Source: Axinella damicornis
Lineage: Eukaryota > Porifera > Demospongiae > Axinellida > Axinellidae
Length of the DNA: 64,000 bases
Assembly (NCBI GenBank): GCA_963931865.1
Contig: OZ007517.1
Location: 2,360,164 to 2,424,163 of the forward strand
Reading direction: 5' to 3'
Shown here: positions 57,101 to 64,000 of the stretch, piece by piece
How the letters are laid out: every line of letters starts with the position of its first letter
Position numbering within the stretch: the first letter of the stretch is position 1
The notes under the pieces: generated by a model
Told to the model about the DNA's origin: nothing
The model's input: only the letters and a program-made list of their open reading frames with translations
Databases searched by the model: none
Program-made: the position numbers and the translations under genes

Positions 57101-60100
57101 TGGGGTATGTGTGGCTACATTAGAGTAAAGGTATTAATATTATCTGGAAGCTACAAGATGTAATACGAAGTTCTCCAAGTTAGGGCATGTCGAGGTACTT
57201 TGTCACTAGCTACTTTGTTACATACACAGCTTCAAAAAGTACTGATTCATATTGCATGAGCACACAGGAGATATTAGGGAGATACACGGAATGACTGATG
57301 CAGAATATTAATTGATGCATGAAGTACATGAAGCACTAAAAACTGTTAATGAATTCACTGTAGTCTGGTGAACTGACACTCTCTACATGTGTATCCACAA
57401 TTTTGGAAAGTCTTATTATGCATGAAGGCTAGTTTTCACTGTGCTGATTCTCCACACTCAGCAGCTAGTCCCCAGTCTCAAGAGCGACATCATGATCTAG
57501 AGAGAGAGACTTGGTATCATGGTGGACTCTCACGGGAAGGTGCAGAAGAGTTGCTGCGAAAGGCTACCAATGGACACTTCCTAGTGCGAGAGAGTGAAAC
57601 CAGGGGTGGTGTTTTCTCTCTGTCACTAAAGCATCCTGGAGGTGTCAAGCACTTCCGTATTCTGAAGAACAGAATTGGCCTCTACGAAATACCTGGAAAT
57701 CCAAGTTTCCAGAGTGTGCCCGAGTTGATCAATTACTTCACACAGAATTCTATCACAGTGGATCCTCACCACCGGCTTCGCTTCCCCTGCCCCCGACCAT
57801 CGGGTAAGTTCGCTTGGTGCACTACCTATACAGAATACTAAATACATGCTAGTGCACGTGATGGTGTACAGCGGTTACCATCCACGATCAGTGAGTGCAA
57901 TATGACAAGTTGTAATGGAGACTATAGCTAACTGTTTGTGGGACCTCTGCAAGAATCAGTTATGTAAATAGCTAGTCATTAGACTACACATAATGTGCTT
58001 TGATCTTTTGAACTTTAATGAGGTCTCTAAAATCCAATAGACACCTCATCAAAAATTCGTACTTCATACCGAGAAACTGAAAATATAAAACCCATAGTCT
58101 AAGTCGGTTATGCTCTCAAGCAGGTCTCTAGTGGTTTATAGACCTTTGGGATGCACCTGCAATCAGCTTGGTCTTTGTCCTCGGTGATTATAGGTTGCAT
58201 CCCTCATTTGTCTAAAACAGCTAAGACACCTGCGTGAATAACCTCTGCGAAGATGAGAAGTAAGCTGTGACCAACTGCGCCTAGAACTGAAGAAAAGGGC
58301 CTGTTTACCAAGGTTTATATATATCTTCAACAGCCACAGAAGATGTTGATGCACCCATGTCACATGCACGGAGGCATACCGTTGGGACCCTCCCCCAGCC
58401 GCCTGCAGGCCCACCTGCACCTGAGGAAACCCAGCCCACAGCTGCACCACTTGGCTACAACATCTTGGTGAGCAAAACATGCTGTGCCCTGCTAGTTGAA
58501 ACTATACCTTAACCCTGTGCACTCGCACCAATAACACACTACGTATCACTACCGGTATATCAGGTTGATTACAGTACTTTATCACCAGGTGTCGTATTAC
58601 TCTTGGAATGAGTGCCATGCATACTGAAAGTCACAATTTGGATTGCAATAATCACATGTACTGCTGTCCAGCATGGCTGCATACTCATGCATGGCATGTT
58701 GTACATAGTCTCGTGCCCAGACCACACCCCCCGAGGGGAGAGACGGTCTGGTGAACGAAGTCGAATTTCTTGGGCTTATTACCGGAATGTGGTAAGGACC
58801 AATGAGATCGCGAGATTGTTAATAATTACGTAGTAATCGCTTTGAATACTCATAAGCTGGAGAAGACAAGCCTTTCCTATGCCAGTTTGCCCTTAGCGCT
58901 GACTGTGTAAGGCAACGCTACGTCGTGGCGACAACTTCTGAAGACCTTTGCGCTCGATTGTGCTAGTTGTGAGCCCTGTGACATCGCTTATGGGATCAAG
59001 TTGAGACTGAGTTAGGTCAGCAAAGGGATCAAGTACAACGAAGGGCCCTCTAGGTGCAAGCTAATGCTAGCCCTAGCCCCCTAAGGGGCCGTTCTTCGCA
59101 TTTGACCCCAGTAAAGTGCCTGAAAGGACTGCCAAACGAACGGGAAGCAGATTCCATGACGGCGAAGGATGCTTCAAAGATCTTCTATGGGCCATGGGTG
59201 AGCGGCAAAAGGTTAGTACATCTTCTCTCCAGATATGAGTAGCCATGATCGCGCTTGGTTGACACGGGAGCCTTCAGCAGATGCTTTCGCAGGCACTTAA
59301 CACCACGGGATTATACAATGATTATACATTCCGTAGTATGCTTCAAGCCCAAGAAATTCGACTTCGTTCACCAGACCGTCTCTCCCCTCGGGGGGTGTGG
59401 TCTGGGCACGAGACTATGTTGTACATTGCTCATGAAAGATACCCAACCAATCAGTTCTGGTTTTGCTCACTTGTAGCTATGAATATTGGTGAGTTAATTA
59501 CTTGCAGCTGTTGATTACGTAACCCAGAGAGACCTATTATATCATATTGAGCATGAGACATCCATGGATGTGTGGTAGCCACCTCATTATGCACTCCTGG
59601 TGTAACTCTTTACCTGTTGCTGAAGTTGCTAGATGGCTTGGGGTGGCAATGCATAGAGACAAACAGAAGTACACACAGTTGTACACATTACAATGTTGGA
59701 ATCTAACTTGAGCTAGCAAGATTATATGGTGACTGTTTTCTTTCCCTTTCTCTCAAATCATCTCATCTCTGTCCCATCACAGGATCTGTTCCAGCCTGGC
59801 AACATCCTTCGCCTGATTCCCCGTGCCGATCCCAGTAGCTTACCCATCTGGGTGGGCAACAAGAAGTTGCATGGCAAGGGAACATACCACAGTTCCAACA
59901 GTGAGATATGGAAACTAGCTCTTGACCTGTTGCTGTACAGTGGTGCATAGATCTTTCAAGGCACATCACAGTATATGTCACAGAGTTTGTGGTTTCGACC
60001 AAAGATTGATCCCTAGCTTCCACTTCCCTCCCTACTTCTTCCTCTTCCTTCCCCCCCCCCCCCCCCCCCCCCCTCCCTTCCCACTCCCCTCCCTCTGTCC

Positions 60101-62119
60101 CTCCCTCCTCCCTCCCTCCCTCCCTCCCTCCCTCCCTCCCTCCCTCCCTCCCTCCCTCCCTCCCTCCCTCCCTCCCTCCCTCCCTCCCTCCCTCCCTCCC
60201 TCCCTCCACCCTCCCTCCTTCCCAGGTGAGTTTCAGGTGGCAGTACCCTCCCATAGTCTGGTGATGCTGAAGAATGTGCACTCACCTGCCTGCCACCTCT
60301 GCATTGACAAGAAGGGACACATCCGAGCAGACGTGAGGAGATTAGAATAGTGTTGTAATCTAGACACAGATGATGTCAGATAGTAGAGTCTATCCCATGC
60401 ACTTCTTTTGGCAGGGATCTATCTGACATCATCTGTGTCTAGATTACAACACTGGCAGGGATGCAAAAGAACTACCATTGTATACTCACTCTACTGATGG
60501 AGTGGGTCTACACCTAATAACCATAGATCTGGAAATTTTCGTGTTAAAAATATTTCCTGTGTAAATATTTCGTGTCGTTAAATTTTCATAGTATAGCTCA
60601 TCAACGAAATGTTTTTAATGATCAATGTGTCAAGAATGGAGATGCTGCTGCTATGCCATGGTCACTGGTGTACCGACCGATCTCAAAGCGTTCTTCTGGG
60701 CTGTATCTAGATCTCCTGTATGGCCCACCCTTCTTCCCAACTTCGCTTGTCAATTCAAGCACCTCCCAATTCGCTGAGGCAATACCTTGCGAAGGAACGC
60801 AGAGTGACAGAGATCTCTTGGGATCGGGGAGTCCATCTGCAGGCTTGAAGAATCGCAGAAGGACCGGTCGACCGTGAGCGCAGCACAGATGAATTCAGTA
60901 ATAGTCTACACGTGACTGACCGTAATAATTTTCATATCCGTTGTAAATAAATTTCGTGCGTTAAACTTTTGTGGTTGAGGGCAACTCTGAAAATATTTTA
61001 ACAACGAAAATTTCCCGATCTATGGTATAACTTTTCCTGTATATTATCACTTGATATCATACTGTTCCCTTATGGACCATTAACAGGGCAAGGACAGGGA
61101 CGATGCCTGCTGTTTCTCTGTGTTCACGACGGAGGATGGCAACTCTGTCCTACTGGAGTCCCACAAGTTTCCTGGGTGGTACCTCGCTGTGGGGATAGGG
61201 GGCGAGGTGGCAGACCCAAAGACCATTGGACCCGGCTCACGTGAAGCTCACTTTGGTGTGAGGGCTGAGGTGGGTTGCTACATTCACAAGTACCAGAGAG
61301 ACATGACTATATAGCTGTGTAGCATGCATGCGTACATGCACTTTAACACTAGTGTAATTGGTGAGGACTGAATTGTGTTGTGTCAACTGTTAAGGCAATC
61401 GATGAGATTTGGTTGCTTACTAGATTTTACTCTCTCTTGCAGAAGGTGGTGAGTCCCCATTCTGATTTGCTCACCACTCCATTTCAAGGTTACTCCATTG
61501 CCGTAAGTTAAATATTACACAGTAACAGCTGTCAGTTCCTGGCACACATACACACTTCAAAATTGGCACATTTTGGAAACCATTTTCTACCAGTTATGGT
61601 ACATTTTGAGTCAATGACATGCCAATTTTTGGCAGAAACAGCACCCCTGTTTATGTATGCTGACTAATGTGCCATTTCTGCCAAAAATGGACCATAGACT
61701 TGGACGAGAGCGTTGTACTAGGTTTTGGTATAATTATGTGATTGAGATATGCCATTGTGCTCAACATGAAATGGGCTTTCCAATGACGTCCTTTTTAGTC
61801 TCAGTCACATTTATATCAAAAATCACAGTCAACCAAAGGCTATATAGCTAATCCATGGATTTTCATCATTTTGGGTCAAAATTCAACCGACAGCAAAATG
61901 GACCATCATTGGAATGTTACATTCATGCTGATCGCAATGGTGCAAATCCCAGCTTCATATCTCATTCCTAGCCCAAGATACCTAGCATTGCTATAACTGC
62001 ATGGATTTATCACGCACATGCAAGCACAAAGAAGCAACTCACCCTCATGGTGACCCTTAATTATAAGCCTTCCCTTTCGAGTTCTTCCCGTACTCTAAGC
62101 CACCTTTGGTCCCCTCCCT

Positions 62120-62156
<37 letters not shown>

Positions 62157-63736
62157 ATTGATTGGAAAAGTATGTCGACATGGACCCACCTCCGTTCCTG
62201 TCTTTACTAACTCACACACAATAGAACCAGCTCAAGGACCGCTGCATTATCCAGCTCTTCTGCAAGAGAGTCAGTGGGTATCTCAGTATCAACAAGAAAG
62301 GTTCAGTGGAAGAGTGCCGGGATGAAGACGACCATCAAAGTGAGTACCAGGAGTTAACACTGAAGTTAAGTGTAGGCATCGTCTCTTCATCCCCCCTACC
62401 CTCCTCACCTCCCTTTGCAGCCTTCTTCATCCTCCATGACCATGGAATGGGCATCTTCTCCCTGCATAGCCACAAGTACCCGGGTCACCTGATCCGGATG
62501 CACAAACACACCCTGGAAGGAAAGGTAAGCAGATAACACACTATGTAGCTAGCTATAGTGTCCCTGGTGCTTGCAAGATGGCAAGCTGTATACTTGAAGT
62601 ATGAAGCTACGTGATTTATAAGAGTCACTAATCAATAGCTAGCTAGTACGGCAGGGTTTTTTTGCGGTTCTTCACTCACACTAAGGAACCTAAAGGGAGC
62701 TACCGTGCATGCAGCCTCCCTCATCAGTAACAATGCATGCTCTTTAAGGATACACAATGTATATACGAAAGGTATATGAAAAACAAGATCATCAGTTTCT
62801 GTAAACTGTATTGAGTCATCAAACTGTCTGTCTGTATTATAATACCACATACATGCCTAAGTTGTATGGTTTTCTCATCAGGGAGATGCTGACATTAGTG
62901 CAGACTTCCGTCTCAAAGAGACCCCAGATGGTGCTGCCTGCTTTGAGTCCATCAACTGCCCTGGAATGTACATCAGCATCCACTCTACTGGTACACAGAT
63001 CCAGGGTTGCCACTTCTCTGTCACTTGTCTGGTACGTATTTGTCCAGCAACTTTGACCATGTTCATGGACAGCTGCATTCTCCCTATCAACATATTGATG
63101 TTACACAAGAGGGATGACACTCCCTGCATGGACACCCATATATTTACTGTAGTCACAACTGTGACCGTGCATCTGGACCCCATATGCACTAAGGAAGGGT
63201 GTGGAGTTGCTACACGTTCTTCCATCCAGTCAAGGGCAAAATGTGTGCACAGTCAAAGGTCGAGCGATGCAGTCAGCAAAAATGATGGTCAAGATTTCCT
63301 GACCCCGGTCGCAGCTGTGACTATGGCGTGTCTATGGGAGTGTCACTCCCTTGTTACAAGGTTGTTCCAACTCTGTAGCCAGGATATATGTGAGGCTTGA
63401 TGCAGGGAAACCAAAGCAAAGTTCTTCTCTTAATTCCCCCTGGGAACTAATGCAATTCCAGTCTGTTCTCTTGGGGACACAGACACCTAAGTACAATATT
63501 CCCAACCTCAATGCAGTGAAAATGTGACCAGATGTGGCAATGGATGTCTCATTTCCAGGCTCCTCTGCTGTTTTTGTTGCATATATGCTGCACACAGCTT
63601 GTTAAATACTTGTATGCAATGAAAAGCTGGGGACGGGCCTGGGAACGAGGCTAAGCATTGATTGATGATTGACTTGAGCTTTCTCTTTGTGCAGACGATA
63701 CATCACAGAGGGAAGCTGGAAACCATCACAAAGTAA
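53873..63736 (+). CDS. Trefoil - Pro/Gln/Tyr-rich linker - SH2 - double trefoil protein, paralogue B (15 exons)
   Basis: Exons: 53873-54011, 54195-54298, 54938-54980, 55699-55814, 55990-57001, 57462-57803, 58340-58467, 59783-59900, 60226-60332, 61087-61269, 61443-61502, 62225-62339, 62421-62524, 62882-63031, 63695-63736. All phases agree and the sum is 2763 nt, 920 residues plus TAA. Domains: N-terminal trefoil about 10-134 (three repeats, each with a VxLxS core: VVILRSL, VIALQSV, VVALESV); Pro/Gln/Tyr-rich linker 135-471; SH2 about 488-580; linker 586-628; trefoils at 629-764 and 785-907. The SH2 implies a phosphotyrosine-dependent adaptor in the cytosol; no signal peptide or membrane segment is seen. 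The first exon is the least certain: ATG 53873 is in frame, but an acceptor at 53895-53896 would instead place the start in an unseen upstream exon. The donor after 57001 (gttagc) is weak, but it restores phase. The family is not recognised by name. Confidence 0.78.
54026..54149. repeat. (GT)n microsatellite in first intron of paralogue B
   Basis: About 120 bp of GT with a GGGTGGGTGG interruption, between donor 54012 and acceptor 54194. Confidence 0.97.
55124..55169. repeat. 46-bp TAGTCTCG-family palindrome in intron
   Basis: TAGTCTCATTCTCAGGCC ... CCGGGCACGAGACTA lies in the intron after the exon ending at 54980. No clear direct repeat flanks it. Confidence 0.55.
55990..57001 (+). other. 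Exon encoding Pro/Gln/Tyr-rich repeat linker of paralogue B
   Basis: One large exon of about 337 codons opens after a CAG-like acceptor (ccatag) with ATTPPPQLQH and consists of imperfect repeats of the type YPGYPQPAQQ, YPGYRPPA and QQPGALQPGYRQPAP. It then passes into a Pro/Ser/Thr-rich tail. Low-complexity P/Q/Y segments of this kind are usually disordered and offer SH3 or WW ligands. The many Tyr residues could also be kinase sites for its own SH2 domain; both roles are inference. The repeat DNA is internally homologous, so length variation between alleles is likely. The opposite strand also stays open over much of the exon, but only as a shadow of the repeat. Confidence 0.75.
57462..57803 (+). 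other. SH2 domain exon of paralogue B
   Basis: The 342-nt exon, phase 1 at both ends, encodes a whole SH2 domain. It starts at the conserved WYHGGLSREGAEELL, continues with FLVRESETRGGVFSLSL (the beta-B Arg that binds phosphate) and VKHFRI (the beta-D His), and ends in the helix SVPELINYFTQ and an RLRFPCPRP tail. All key phosphotyrosine-binding residues are present, so binding is expected to be intact. A phase 1-1 exon carrying a complete module is easy to move between genes. The strong donor gtaagt at 57804 agrees with the E codon completed by the exon at 58340. Confidence 0.93.
58706..59416. mobile_element. hAT-like non-autonomous element with 72-bp perfect TIRs, in intron of paralogue B
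   Basis: The 711-bp insertion starts TAGTCTCGTGCCCAGACC and ends with its exact inverse; the two arms match without mismatch for 72 bp. Direct repeats TGTTGTACA flank it (58697-58705, 59417-59425; 8 bp if one terminal base is counted as element). It lies in the intron between the exons ending at 58467 and starting at 59783. Perfect arms suggest a young insertion. Confidence 0.88.
60048..60216. repeat. Poly-C and (CCCT)n tract
   Basis: A C run, then about 100 bp of CCCT repeats, serves as the long polypyrimidine tract before the acceptor of the exon at 60226. Paralogue A has a shorter pyrimidine-rich tract in the same intron (1660-1750). Confidence 0.95.
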
Positions 63737-64000
63737 GCTGGTCCTGGCCATTTGCAGCCTGTGCAGTGGCAGTAATGCAGAATTTGTCTGCCACATAATG
63801 CATGCTGTGTAGCAGTGAGTGGCACTAGAAGGTAGAGCTAACACCAGGCAGGATTTTAGTAGAGGTACTGGTCATATGAACTGTAACAAGGGGCCTGCAT
63901 GGGCTTTTGGTGGCTATAGGGTGCCTGGACTGATATAATGATTCCCTGTCCAAAGATAAAGTGATTTAGCTAACTACGAAACCCTTGTCCAGAAATTAAT

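Overview
The window is eukaryotic and animal. It holds multi-exon genes with GT-AG introns in consistent phase, an SH2 domain, an inter-alpha-trypsin-inhibitor heavy-chain (ITIH) C-terminal domain, a THAP zinc finger, several LINE retrotransposons and a dense load of small inverted-repeat transposons. Long C/G homopolymers, (CA)n and (CCCT)n tracts and a 200-base run of N at 25439-25638 indicate a draft assembly. The mix fits an early-branching invertebrate. A marine sponge is my guess, from general impression only.

Layout. (1) 2-4790: the last nine exons of a gene (paralogue A) encoding two tandem beta-trefoil-like domains. (2) 5000-25438: a transposon graveyard with no host gene I can recognise. 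It contains a CR1-like LINE remnant in a fold-back (7543-8946), TTAA-flanked elements (9012-10182), an almost complete LINE ORF2 with target-site duplication and poly-A (12580-15598), a piggyBac-like element (16263-16893), hAT-like, mariner-like and Mutator-like non-autonomous elements, and large hairpins. (3) 25975-45655: four tandem copies of a 3.8-6.7 kb unit. Together they carry seven copies of a cysteine-rich exon, two intact and one broken chromo-barrel-like ORF, LINE C-terminal fragments and a conserved 23-bp hairpin. (4) 46007-47227: the last two exons of an ITIH-like gene. (5) 48480-53220: dispersed repeats, a frameshifted THAP domain and the 3' half of a LINE with a restriction-like endonuclease. 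(6) 53873-63736: paralogue B of the first gene, seen apparently complete as 15 exons: an N-terminal trefoil, a Pro/Gln/Tyr-rich linker, SH2, a short linker and two more trefoils, 920 residues if the ATG at 53873 is the start.

The two trefoil genes are tandem paralogues with identical intron positions and phases over their shared exons, now about 49 kb apart. Different mobile elements sit in their introns. The SH2 domain keeps its phosphotyrosine-binding Arg and His, so paralogue B looks like an intracellular tyrosine-signalling adaptor of unusual domain order. That gene, the seven-fold cysteine-rich exon array and the TTAA element with a conserved ORF are the most interesting items. Transposon superfamily names rest on target-site duplications and terminal repeats read by eye; no transposase gene was found.
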